Source: Botryococcus braunii (Eukaryota; Chlorophyta; Trebouxiophyceae). From it: a stretch of 64,000 bases of DNA. Positions 40,387 through 49,611 of this stretch are shown here, piece by piece (position 1 is the stretch's first letter; every line of letters begins with the position of its first letter). The DNA lies in NCBI GenBank assembly GCA_002005505.1, contig KV908366.1, forward strand, positions 551,432 to 615,431, given 5' to 3'. A model generated the notes under the pieces. That model did no database searches. It was not told the DNA's origin and worked only from the letters and a program-made list of their open reading frames with translations. The position numbers and the translations under genes were made by a program.

Positions 40387-41664
40387 TTAACTTTCGACGA
40401 CCACTGTCTGTCCTGCATAGATGCGCATGATAGAAGTGTACTCTGCAAACACAGTCTGGCGTGTTCCCCCACTCGTGGCACCACCACTGTACCGGAATTG
40501 GATCGGGACATTTGCCCCCTGGGTAGAGAGACCCGATGAGACCTTATCCTTTTCGGTTTCTTCGCTGGTCATCTCCAGGGACAGGGGCACCACAAACTTC
40601 TCTGTGCGCCAGTCAGCTTGGCTCTTGATGCTATTGACATACAATGGAGAGTATCCACCAAACGAGTTCTTTAACTGAGCGTATGTGGTCACCACATCCA
40701 GGGGGTATTGAGGGTACTGGATTTGATTGACTTGCCATTGGAAGGTGGTCGAGGTTCCATCGCTTATATACTTGTGGTAAGGAGAAACCGTGGTGGAATT
40801 ATAGACCTGGTCATTGCTGTCGTATGTGGAAGCCCGAAGCACTGCATAAAGGGCATCCAACGAGCCCGTGTTGAGCTGAAAATGGACGGTGGCGGCGTTC
40901 GTCGATGAAGATGATGAGAATGATGCGTAGTTCTTGAAAGGGATCACTAAACCCTCACCTGATGAAAGCTGCTGACGAAGAGCTGCCTCAAAAAACCCGT
41001 CAGAGAATGAAATCACATCACAGTAGAAAATTACATTGCTGATTGAATATTTCGTCCCTGTATTCACGGCATTGAAGGTGCTGAATATCGAAGTGGGTGC
41101 GAGGGTCAAACGGATTTCACACTGACCAGCCGCGTTCAAAGGAAGAAAACGAACTCCGTGAGAAGCCTCAAAAAGTCCTTCCCAATTAGTTATCAGATAT
41201 GTAGTCGTTGCATATGTACTGGATGCCCCGGCTGGTGCAGTAAGCTCGCCACCACCCTCGAACAAAGCCAACTCCCTTGTTTTGTCTGTACCGACTGTGA
41301 CGTTCTTTTTGACATGTGCCAGGGAGCCGTAATCTTCCAGACCAGAAAGTGCAACCTGTTGTCCGTTCAAGAAAGTGTCAAACCTACGAATGAAAGAAGA
41401 AGAGTGGCGCGGTGGAACCAAGTTGTTAGCGGCGCTTGTTCCAGAATTGGAAGTATCACAGGTGGCTGTGCAATCAAACTTCATGACGAGGGACTTCAAA
41501 TCCACCAAGCTGTTTGCCGGCAGACGGGCGGTAATCTGAGAGTTCGCCGCATACGGACCGCTATAGAGTGGGGTAAATTGTACAGTTTGCTTGGAAAAAC
41601 CTGAGATCCTATTGACAAAGTACCGGAGAGATTTTGGTAAAGTTGGGAGATTTCTGTCTGCCAT
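40387..41664 (-). CDS. Major capsid protein, double jelly roll
   Basis: 425 residues. The N-terminus LRYFVNRISGFSKQTVQFTPLYSG, an early FIRRFDTFLNGQQV strand, the central SDGFFEAALRQQLSSGEGLVIPFKNY, and the C-terminal WRTEKFVVPLSLEMTS... and YTSIMRIYAGQ are the pattern of PLV major capsid proteins. The protein forms trimeric hexons of the icosahedral shell. The length fits PLVs, which are shorter than virophage capsids. The frame is intact. The promoter is TATA-like (TATTGTATTACAATCATGG) with no CTTWAAG box. Confidence 0.9.
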   Translation of the reverse strand: MADRNLPTLPKSLRYFVNRISGFSKQTVQFTPLYSGPYAANSQITARLPANSLVDLKSLVMKFDCTATCDTSNSGTSAANNLVPPRHSSSFIRRFDTFLNGQQVALSGLEDYGSLAHVKKNVTVGTDKTRELALFEGGGELTAPAGASSTYATTTYLITNWEGLFEASHGVRFLPLNAAGQCEIRLTLAPTSIFSTFNAVNTGTKYSISNVIFYCDVISFSDGFFEAALRQQLSSGEGLVIPFKNYASFSSSSSTNAATVHFQLNTGSLDALYAVLRASTYDSNDQVYNSTTVSPYHKYISDGTSTTFQWQVNQIQYPQYPLDVVTTYAQLKNSFGGYSPLYVNSIKSQADWRTEKFVVPLSLEMTSEETEKDKVSSGLSTQGANVPIQFRYSGGATSGGTRQTVFAEYTSIMRIYAGQTVVVES

Positions 41665-41696
41665 GATTGTAATACAATAGTATTACAAAATAATTT

Positions 41697-41846
41697 TCAA
41701 GTCCCTTGTTTCTTCTCTGTCACCTTGTCAGCCACGAGTTGGACAATTTGAACAGGGAGGGGAGCCGCCATCCCTGTGTGCTTCAAGATGTGCGACAATT
41801 TTGACGAGGGTGCCTTATAAGGTTTTGTTGGATTCCATAGAGCCAT
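41697..41846 (-). CDS. Small PLV protein (49 aa) between capsid genes
   Basis: ATG at 41846, TGA ending at 41697. The product starts MALWNPTKPYKAPSSKLSHI and ends LVADKVTEKKQGT: basic, with a short amphipathic helix. It fits exactly in the gap between the two capsid genes and has a TATTATATAGAGG stretch upstream, like its neighbours. No family is recognised. Confidence 0.55.
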   Translation of the reverse strand: MALWNPTKPYKAPSSKLSHILKHTGMAAPLPVQIVQLVADKVTEKKQGT

Positions 41847-41858
41847 GATACAATACCT

Positions 41859-42722
41859 CTATATAATATTTTGCATCTTGGCATACGGCTTGATGTTCTG
41901 CCCAAGCACACTGAGGGTACTTATGTCTTTCAAGCTTGCAAGTTCTTTCTTCAAGGTTTGCATCTCTTTCAAAATAAGAGCCCCTTGGTCGACTAGGGTT
42001 TCGACAGTGAGTGTCATGAAACATTGGCTTTTGAGTGGTAAAGAAATGCCGTCATAGTCGGTTATACTCAATCTGAGGTTCTGTAACCATTTCAAGGAGG
42101 GTATAAATGTCGAGAAAACGCCACTGTCCTCGTACACTATCTTACTAAAGGGAGGACTGATGATTGGTACACTGGCGAGTATTCTTGATGAGACAGAGAC
42201 CCCCCCAGACAATTCCAAGTTGTTTGAGAATGAAGATTTAATATACAACAAATCGAAATTCACATCCACATTGATTTGCTTCAGTGAGACTAGGTTATCC
42301 GTTATTATATAACTCTCGCGTTCAAAGCCCATGATGTCATGAGCAGAGTTGGCTACTGAAAAGTCGAGCAGGAAGGGTATTTCTGTTTTGAACACGAGAC
42401 GATTGTCTACAGTGTTCCATGAACACGAGGCGGTTGCAGGAAGGAGTTCATTAATGTTTTGGATAAGATCGTATGCATTAGGTTTTCCCCTGTTCAAATG
42501 TACCACTTCACCATTCACGGAAAAGGTATCGGTGTATTCACTCACGACATCAAAGTCATTCATGGCAACAAAGGATGAGATGTAAATCTTGAAATATGTT
42601 GATGGGTCTTCAATGCCCACATTGAAATAATTTTGGTCAAGGTTGACAAGAAAATCACTTGATGAACCTGACACTCGGTTCGACGAGTTGACAAAAATGT
42701 GTTGTTTATTCACGAGCTTCAT
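41859..42722 (-). CDS. Minor capsid (penton-like) protein
   Basis: 287 residues. The start KQHIFVNSSNRVSGSSSDFLVNLD is the signature of single-jelly-roll penton proteins of PLVs and virophages, followed by YISSFVAMNDFDVVSEYTDTFSVNGE and a strand ITDYDGISLPL typical of their C-terminal sheet. A short coiled coil (LILKEMQTLKKELASLKD) closes the protein. It would occupy the five-fold vertices, where a fibre may attach. TATATATATG lies at the start. Confidence 0.85.
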   Translation of the reverse strand: MKLVNKQHIFVNSSNRVSGSSSDFLVNLDQNYFNVGIEDPSTYFKIYISSFVAMNDFDVVSEYTDTFSVNGEVVHLNRGKPNAYDLIQNINELLPATASCSWNTVDNRLVFKTEIPFLLDFSVANSAHDIMGFERESYIITDNLVSLKQINVDVNFDLLYIKSSFSNNLELSGGVSVSSRILASVPIISPPFSKIVYEDSGVFSTFIPSLKWLQNLRLSITDYDGISLPLKSQCFMTLTVETLVDQGALILKEMQTLKKELASLKDISTLSVLGQNIKPYAKMQNII

Positions 42723-42747
42723 ATATATAACTAGAAGTCATTTAAAA

Positions 42748-43806
42748 TCATACACACACAACCAGTGGAAGGCAGCATTCTCTCATCTGTTCGTTGTAGT
42801 CGGCATCGAGACACACCTCAGGTATCTCACCATCCTGGGTATCATAAAACAGATACCTTATACTAAGGGGCATGTCAGGAAAATTGTTGGGGTCATTCAA
42901 AAACTCTACAAGAAACTTTTCACGATGTGTCTTGTTGATGCGTTGAAGCTCTCCATTCACACGGAATGCATTGGGATTGTATCTTACAAAACATATCGGT
43001 AGAGTGTTTCCACCCAGTGTCAGTGCTTCTATAACATTCCCCATGCGTTTCATATCACACCGTATAGTCCCACCATCTGCTCCAAACATGTGTTGGTCTT
43101 CATCGACTTCAAGGAACACAATGCGCTCGTGTTCAACGAGAACAAAGTCTATACGAGCATACTTGTTTGAATTTTCTAAACAATCAAAAGTGATTTGATG
43201 TTCTCTCTTAAAGTGAAACCCTGCCCTTTCCAATGCCCTTACAATCCTTTGTTCCTGTTTCTTCTGACGTGCCTGACCTTCGGGTGTGTGCATACTTTTC
43301 TTGTGTCTTGTGAGGGCGCTTGAGTGTGTAAAAGATGCTGTGCACTCATTGCATTGGTATGGACGAACCCCAGTGTGAGTTAGCATGTGAGATTGGAGTT
43401 CGTGTTTTGATTTGAATTTGTTTCCACATGTCTCACAAATATGGGGACGGTCTTCACTATGTTTGTGACGTATGTGTTTTTTGAGGTTGCATTTTGTTTT
43501 GAACTTGTCCCCACATGTCTCACAAACATGGGGGCGCTCTTCACTATGTCTGTAAAGTATGTGAGATTTGAGGTCTCCGTTTGTTTTGAACTTGTTGCCA
43601 CATGTCTCACAAATATGAGGGTAGTCGTCACTATGTCTGTGAAGTATGTGAGATTTGACTTCCCCTTTTGTTTTGAACTTGTCCCCGCACGTCTCACAAA
43701 CATGGGGGCGATCATCACTATGTTTGTGAAGCATGTGTTGTTTGAGGTTTCCTTTAAGGTTTGTAGAATAACTACACTGGTCACACTGAAACCTCTTGGC
43801 CTCCAT
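42748..43806 (-). CDS. Six-C2H2 zinc finger / PD-(D/E)XK-like nuclease
   Basis: 352 residues. Six C2H2 fingers lie at about 8-29, 37-58, 67-87, 95-116, 124-144 and 152-173, with HSDDRPHV-type linkers. Fingers 2 to 5 are close copies (CETCG(D/N)KFK). After a basic linker comes a domain with YARIDFVL (Asp220) and FLEVDEDQH (Glu233, Asp235, His239), then DMKRMGNVIEAL and ICFVRYNP. This matches the acid-strand plus E-x-D/K layout of restriction-like nucleases; similar domains occur in giant-virus proteins. The combination looks like a natural zinc-finger nuclease. It may resolve termini, attack rival DNA, or cut an integration site (inference). The promoter CTTTAAG (plus-strand reading, 43827) lies inside the right TIR. 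Confidence 0.75.
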   Translation of the reverse strand: MEAKRFQCDQCSYSTNLKGNLKQHMLHKHSDDRPHVCETCGDKFKTKGEVKSHILHRHSDDYPHICETCGNKFKTNGDLKSHILYRHSEERPHVCETCGDKFKTKCNLKKHIRHKHSEDRPHICETCGNKFKSKHELQSHMLTHTGVRPYQCNECTASFTHSSALTRHKKSMHTPEGQARQKKQEQRIVRALERAGFHFKREHQITFDCLENSNKYARIDFVLVEHERIVFLEVDEDQHMFGADGGTIRCDMKRMGNVIEALTLGGNTLPICFVRYNPNAFRVNGELQRINKTHREKFLVEFLNDPNNFPDMPLSIRYLFYDTQDGEIPEVCLDADYNEQMRECCLPLVVCV

Positions 43807-43822
43807 AAACTATCTACATCTT

Positions 43823-44787
43823 TCTCCTTTAAGCCTCTAAATCCCCGGCACGGCCACCCCATCGCCGGCACGGCTGTGCAAGAACCCCCCCATATACTAC
43901 CGCTCTTCTTCTTTAAGCCCCCTCCATGGCTCTACAAAACCCCCTACACCCCTGGTCAGGGATCTATGAGACTATGAGACCATCCCCCCCCTTTGTCGAA
44001 CATGGAAACATCATTGGTGTTTCCAAAATTTTTAATGATTACCCATAAAATTATTTTTCTACCTTTTCTAAAGAATTATATAGTTTATCTTAGAAATTAT
44101 AGTAACCCATATGATTTACGACGGAAGCTTTAAGCCCTTCGTGCCCTCGTCGTGCCCCCCCGTGTCTCACGAGGAAGCCTAAATATATAGTACGGCGAAT
44201 TCTTTAAGCCTCCTCCGGATCGGCGGAGTCTGGGTCATGTGGGGCACATGGAGGGGATGAGGTCTAACTATATAGTACCGTCGAATTCTTTAAGCCTGCT
44301 CCGGGTCGGAGGAGTCGGGGTCATGTGGGGCACATGGAGGGGATGAGGTCTCACTATATAGTACCGTCGAATTCTTTAAGCCTCCTCCGGATCGGGACGG
44401 GGGATGCACTTCGATGGGTACGATTATAGAGTCACGCACATCACGCACATCATTCCTAAAAAAAGCTTTAAAGTTTATTTTGTCTTGATCATCATTCTAC
44501 AATACCCCCCCATTTTCCAGGTTAGAGCCAAAAATGGCGAATGATGTGCGTGATGTGCGTGACTCGTCACGGGATGCGCCATCCCTCGAGTGGGCTTAAA
44601 GAAGAGCCGGTAGTATACAGGTGGGCACCATGGGAGGGGGGGAAAAATATAAATAATCTCAAGGTAGGCAGCCCTGGAGTGGGCTTAAAGACGAGAGTTG
44701 TTATATATATTTACGCCGATTGAGGGTGCCGGCGAACTTATAGATATATTTGGGCGAACTGTGGCGAACTAAGCGAACTTAAATATA
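43823..44787. repeat. PLV right terminal inverted repeat
   Basis: Mirror of 24001-24979. It keeps the recombinase-side promoter (here reading into the nuclease gene), the 86-bp array and the inverted-repeat module. Small indels and changes separate it from the left copy, so the TIRs have drifted since they were last equalised. The outer end runs into TATACATACATA repeats. Confidence 0.93.
44429..44565. repeat. Inverted-repeat module, right TIR copy
   Basis: The cleanest TIR copy: GAGTCACGCACATCACGCAC and its perfect complement enclose the conserved CAAAAATGG centre and AAAGCTTTAAAG. The left TIR copy has one arm change (CACACACATC). Confidence 0.85.
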
Positions 44788-44842
44788 TACATACATATAT
44801 ACCGTACCGACATATATATATACATACATACATACATATATA

Positions 44843-45244
44843 CCGTACCGACGCAAATTATTGGGCAATAAATATTTCGGCGCCCAAATTAAAAAGAAAT
44901 CAAATAAACGGCCGGAGGGGGTGCCCAATAATTTGCGCCATTATTTTTGGGATTTTGTCGGCGGTACGTGCGTCCTCGAGGTGCAGGGATGTTCCGATGA
45001 CTGTAAAATATTATTAAAAAATACTGTGATGTGTTTTTGTGACAAAACCCATGTTGATCAACCATCTAGTACGATGAAATGGGGTTCTAAAAAAAGTAAT
45101 TAAAAATATTCCTTGACCCTCCCGGAGGGTGTGCCCAATAATTTGCGCCATTATTTTTCGAATTATTTCTTATCTTTAATTATTATTTAGGGATTTTTGG
45201 GTGCCCAAAATAAGTTTATTGCCCAATAATTTGCGACGGTACGG
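44843..45244. mobile_element. Small TIR element (MITE-like), ~400 bp
   Basis: Ends CCGTACCGACGCAAATTATT and its near-complement are joined to further matching bases, giving arms of about 30-50 bp. A subterminal block GTGCCCAATAATTTGCGCC occurs twice inside (about 44921 and 45131). No coding capacity. Related end sequences also occur at about 44802 and 45480-45493, so a second copy or nesting is possible. It abuts the PLV. Confidence 0.65.
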
Positions 45245-45262
45245 GTATACATACATACAAAC

Positions 45263-45413
<151 letters not shown>

Positions 45414-45504
45414 CGATTTTGGGGTTTAATTTACATTTATAAATTTGAACACCCAAATAATTATGTGAACAATAATTAGCGACGGTACGGTATATATATA
45501 TGTT

Positions 45505-47081
45505 AACGTTATAACGAGCGAAGGAAGGCAGGAGGAGAGAGAGAGAGGATCTGGCACGCCTGCAAAAGGGGAAGTGCACACACACGACACACTGTGCCAG
45601 CCATGTTTGTGAGAGATCTGGTGAGGCTGATGCTCACCAGACATGTCAGAGTGTGACAGAGGAGGTGAATCGGAAGCTTGGACACTGTGCAGAGACTCCA
45701 GATTATAAGAGCTTTCCGAGAGGTACCTGTGTTTGGGAGGATAATGTAAGTGTGCGAAGCAGTAAGCTTGAAAAGGCACGCTGCGAGTCGAAGAGAGAGA
45801 GGGATCAGAGAGGAAATCCAGAGGCAGCCCAGACTGCCCCTGTCTGCAGTGCGGCGAATGTCAGTGGAAGAGTAGTGAGTACAGGAGAGAATGAGAGTGG
45901 CACTGATGAGAAGCAGGGAGAAAAGGGGAAGCACATTGGGGTGCGGTTTAGCAAGATTAGTGTGCCCTCTAGCTTGAGGGAAGCACAGCAGTCCCCACAG
46001 TGGGAATACTGGAAGGCTGCTATGCAGGAGGAGCAAGACTCATTGGATGCCCATGAGGTGATGGAATATGTTCCCAGACCTCGTGGACATAAGGTGATTC
46101 CAGTTCACTGGATATTTTCAGTGAAGATGGATGCTCATGGTAATGTAATCAGATTCAAGGCCAGGCTGGTTGCTCAGGGATGTAGGCAAATCCCTGGAGT
46201 AGATGTCATGGAAGTATTTGCTCCAACCAGCAGTTACGGATCAAGACGGGCACTACTTGCTGTGGCTGCCAAGGAGGGTTTTGAGATCCATCAAGTGGAT
46301 GTCAAGACTGCTTTCCTAAATGGTGAGTTAGAAGAAGAGGTGTATGTTACACAAGCACCTGGATTTGAAAATGGTGATGGCAACATTGTCTGCCGCTTGA
46401 AGAAGGCTTTGTATGGCCTGAAGCAAGCACCCAGAGCCTGGCATAAGACCCTTAATGAGAAGCTTCATACCATGGGGTATGAGGTCTGCAAGAGTGATGC
46501 AGGTGTCTATGTGAAGTGCTCTGTGGATGGAGGGAAGTCATTTGTGTTAGTTTATGTGGATGATTTGCTGATTGTGTCAAAGGGCATGGGAGAGATTGAG
46601 AGAGTGAAGGGGCTGCTCAAGCAAGAATTCACCATCCATGATCTGGGAGAGGTGAAAGATTTCTTGGGCTGCCAAGTAGTGAGAGATAGGGATAAAGGGC
46701 TTATTTCCTTAAGCTGCATCCCTAAGATTGATGCACTGGTAGAGAGAAATTTGGGCTGGATCTGGAGTCATTGGGGCCTGACACCCCAATGACCAAAGAT
46801 TTCGTGGCCACTCAGAGGCCTATGTGTAAAGACAACAGTGACAGTATTGGTGCTGGGAGCCTGTTGCCTCCTGGCCACCGATATTGTGAGCTGGTGGGGT
46901 CACTGTTGTACATCGCAAATACCACTAGGCCAGATATTGCACAGGCAGTGGGGGTACTCTCGCGCTATAGAATAAATCCCACTACAGCACACTGGAATGA
47001 AGCCATTCGGGTGCTGAAGTATTTAAAGGGAACGAGAGAACTGGTCCTAGTCCTGGGACGGAAGGATACAGAATTGGAGGG
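45505..47081 (+). pseudogene. Truncated copia pol (linker, RT, start of RNase H)
   Basis: Copia RT motifs are all present: FKARLVAQGCRQIPGVDV, QVDVKTAFLNGELEEEVYV, YGLKQAPRAW, LVYVDDLLIV. Protease and integrase are missing at the 5' side. A 2-bp AG slip near 46741-46748 shifts the frame after DALVE. The reading then continues through DTPMTKDF to LELEG and is cut at 47081 by the gypsy LTR, just before the RNase H VDADYAGD motif. It is a different family from copia-1 and copia-2 at sequence level. Confidence 0.85.
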
Positions 47082-47342
47082 TGTAGCATTTCCTAGGGTA
47101 TAATGCTCTAGTATGGTCCTTGGCATTGCTCTTTGACTTGCCACGTGATCTGGGTTCGCAGTACAACCTCGCTCCGGTAGTTCGCTCGGTTGCCCGACTA
47201 CGCGTCTGAGGCAGTACACTATAATTCAACCCACCCTGGGTTTAAGAGTGGGCTTGCGAATCAATCATGTAACAATCTTTCCGTGCACACCACGAACTGT
47301 CTCACTGTCTCATAAAACCTCTTCCGCTAAGTTATCGCTACA
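47082..47342 (+). repeat. Gypsy 5' LTR
   Basis: Begins TGTAGC and ends GCTACA, a perfect terminal inverted repeat, followed by a TGGTATC PBS start. It interrupts the copia RNase H reading frame at its left edge. The matching 3' LTR is outside the window, so the right edge rests on terminal symmetry and PBS position. Confidence 0.7.
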
Positions 47343-47343
47343 G

Positions 47344-47361
47344 TGGTATCGGCGATAAGGA
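47344..47361 (+). other. Gypsy primer-binding site
   Basis: TGGTATCGGCGATAAGG directly after the LTR. The TGGTATC start is as expected for pairing with a tRNA 3' CCA end (initiator Met begins similarly), unlike the internal half-tRNA PBS of the copia families. Confidence 0.5.
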
Positions 47362-47414
47362 TTAGTTCCTTATCGTTTGTTCGTGGTACGTTTTCTTTCC
47401 TCTCGTGATTCGTT

Positions 47415-48454
47415 ATGTCGCGGCATCCGCGTTCGAGGTCGAGAGCCCGTGCTCCCAGTCCTACCTCTGCAGAGCCTGATCCAGCGTTAGAGTTTCATGA
47501 TGAAGATGATGTAGACTTATCAGCTGTAGATCCTGCTCTTATGATTAGGCACTTGGTAGACATCGGGGCTCTTCCCGAAGGAGCCGTTGGTGACGGATCT
47601 GGTGTTCCATTGCTTGCCCCTACACCTATGACTACGCAAAACATTATTGATGGTCTCGAGCGAGTGATCCAGCGTGCTCTGGCTCAACCTGCACCTGTCG
47701 TCGTGACGCAGCCTGTGACAACGGTCGTTCCGGCACCGGCTCCAGCCTCGTCCGGTTCAGGAAGCCCTCGCTCAAGTTTCCGGACCCAGCTATGTTTGAA
47801 GGAGATCCGATTAAGTTGGATCCCTGGAAAATGCAGACTGAAATGTACTTGCGTGCATACGATGTAGATCTGCAGACTGCTCGTGCTGTCGAAGTGGCAA
47901 CGATGTTTTTGAGGGGAAAGGCTCTGGACTGGTGGACAGGGCAGTTCAACTTGATTGCCTCAGGGAGTTTACATGCTTTTGGGGCGTGGGATGCTTTTGT
48001 GGTTGCACTGACAGCTGCTTTCAGGCCTGTGGAACTGCATAAGAGGCACTTGGAACAGTTGCTGAGTTTGTCACAGGGAAAGACTGACATGAGAACATAT
48101 ATAGCAACATTTAATGCTTTGAGAGCCAAGGTACCCAAGGCATTTGCAGAAGACACGCTGTGTTACTTGTTTTTGCATGGCTGCAGGACTGATTTACAGA
48201 AGAGTATCTCACTCCAGTATCCTAAGACCTTGGAGGATTATTTCAAGCACGCTGTTACTATATCTGATATACCAGGCCAGTCCAGGACACCGCACCCTGC
48301 TCCCAAAGGTCCCCCTGACTCTAAGTCCCCAGGCCCGACAAAACCTGCCACGCAGACTTGCACGCATTGTGGCAAGACTGGTCACGCAGCTGAGCGTTGC
48401 TTCCAACTTCACCCAGAGCTCAGAAGGCAACGCAACAAATCAAATACCACTTGA
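47415..48454 (+). pseudogene. Gypsy Gag with frameshift
   Basis: The N-terminus is Arg/Ser-rich (SRHPRSRSRARAPSP), then Pro/Ala-rich. Near 47770 the frame shifts. The continuing frame has a retrotransposon Gag core (FEGDPIKLDPWKMQTEMYL, GKALDWWTGQFN, HLEQLLSLSQGKTDMRTYIATF) and a CCHC knuckle (CTHCGKTGHAAERC). The stop at 48454 is followed by a degenerate stretch that would lead to the protease. The core layout is typical of Ty3/gypsy elements of the chromovirus type. Confidence 0.8.
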
Positions 48455-48900
48455 TTGGGGTTTCTTTTTGGTATTACAGCAGTGTGAGTCCTGGTTCAGA
48501 TGTCTGCCAAATGTTCAGCCATCCAGTATGGGATTCCTATATTGTATGATGTTGGTAATCTTCAGGACTTCTTGCACAGTTGTTGCCATTCCAACATGTC
48601 CCATATTGTGGATGGGCATGGTTTGTGTAGAGAGTTTCAGACATCCCCACATGCCAGTGACTTGATCAATCATGTGTGCATGTATAAGAGAGATGCAGCT
48701 CCTCACCTTCTTTCTAGTGATGCTCATGCTGTTTTGTTTGTTGATAGTAATAACAGGGAGTGTACTGTTAGCCAGCTTGTTGCACAATTACTGCCAGGTA
48801 CCCGATTGACTGTGCTCTCTTGCCCAAGTGACTGTGGACAGGTGCTGGAAGGGATTACTCAGCAACAAACTCATGATGTCTTGCTTTCGGGCCCTGTTTT
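48455..48900 (+). pseudogene. Gypsy Gag-Pol junction region
   Basis: A partial frame (about 48500-48900) encoding a retropepsin-flanking type region with no clear motif. It is cut at 48900 by copia-2a. The frame resumes after 55917, where GTTTT is duplicated, toward the protease LLDSGAS. Confidence 0.5.
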
Positions 48901-49595
48901 TGTTGAGTTCTGAACATTATTATTGAATGCCTTGTGCCTTTAAGTGATCTTCATGTGTGCACTATTAGGATATGGGTCCATTGAGAACATAAGGTACCTT
49001 GAGACACGGCAGATTCTGGACGTTTTCGAACATAAGGTACAATCCTATCTAGATCACACGTTTGTCGGATGAAATCTTAAGGCTGCCCCACCGGAGGGAA
49101 TACCAACTGGTTGTGAAAGATGCTGGGCATTACCAGATGCTAGTCTTGTCCAACAGTTGTGTGTGACACTCAGCAGACAGTCGTACGGACTGTAGCTGGA
49201 GTAACTTCGTCTGTTGACGACCTGTCTGCTTTGTACAGGTACGGTGCGGCAGTGTGTGTTGTATCATTGTTGCTATTGTGAGAGTGAACAAGCTTAGTGT
49301 ACCCTGTAGTCACTCAAACAGACAAGGGACAGTGACTTCAGGGAGTATAGGCATGTACTTGAACGTAGCCGTCCAGAGCCTTATCTAGTGATTGCTTGAT
49401 CGGTGCTTGTGTACAAGATAATGATGTAACGGAACTGGTTGTGAAAGATGCTGGGCATTACCAGATGCTAGTCGTGTCCAACAGTTGTGTGTGACACTCA
49501 GCAGACAGTCGTACGGACTGTAGCTGGAGTAACTTCGTCTATTGACGACCTGTCTGCTTTGTACAGGGAAAGCCGATTGCCCATAACCTTTTACA
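48901..49595 (+). repeat. Copia-2a 5' LTR with A/B duplication
   Basis: Starts TGTTGAGTTC and ends CCTTTTACA. A 134-bp segment occurs at 49105-49238 (ending TGTACAG|GTACGG) and 49433-49566 (ending TGTACAG|GGAAAG), 29 bp before the PBS. The first part (U3) has two CATAAGGTAC motifs, one in the palindrome AAGGTACCTT. Confidence 0.95.
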
Positions 49596-49611
49596 GGTTA
49601 TGGGCCCACGC
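49596..49611 (+). other. Copia-2a PBS matching tRNA-iMet anticodon arm
   Basis: GGTTATGGGCCCACGC directly after the LTR, the same as in copia-1. It pairs with the 5' half of initiator tRNA-Met. Confidence 0.85.

Larger units (their letters stand above)
24001..44787. mobile_element. Integrated Polinton-like virus, ~20.8 kb
   Basis: Bounded by inverted repeats of about 970 bp (24001-24979 and 43823-44787). The outer edges fade into TA-rich microsatellite, so exact ends and target duplication cannot be fixed. Hallmarks are a double-jelly-roll major capsid, a penton-like minor capsid, a FtsK/HerA-type packaging ATPase, TV-Pol fused to an SF3 helicase, and a tyrosine recombinase. Together they place it with PLVs and virophages rather than Maverick/Polintons, which carry PolB and an RVE integrase. 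No adenain-like protease was recognised. Gene density and codon style differ sharply from the flanks. Confidence 0.95.

Noticed and set aside
43380..43977. ORFs overlapping the zinc-finger nuclease in other frames
   Set aside because: Out-of-frame shadows of the repeated fingers; Cys/His spacing exists only in the minus frame called.
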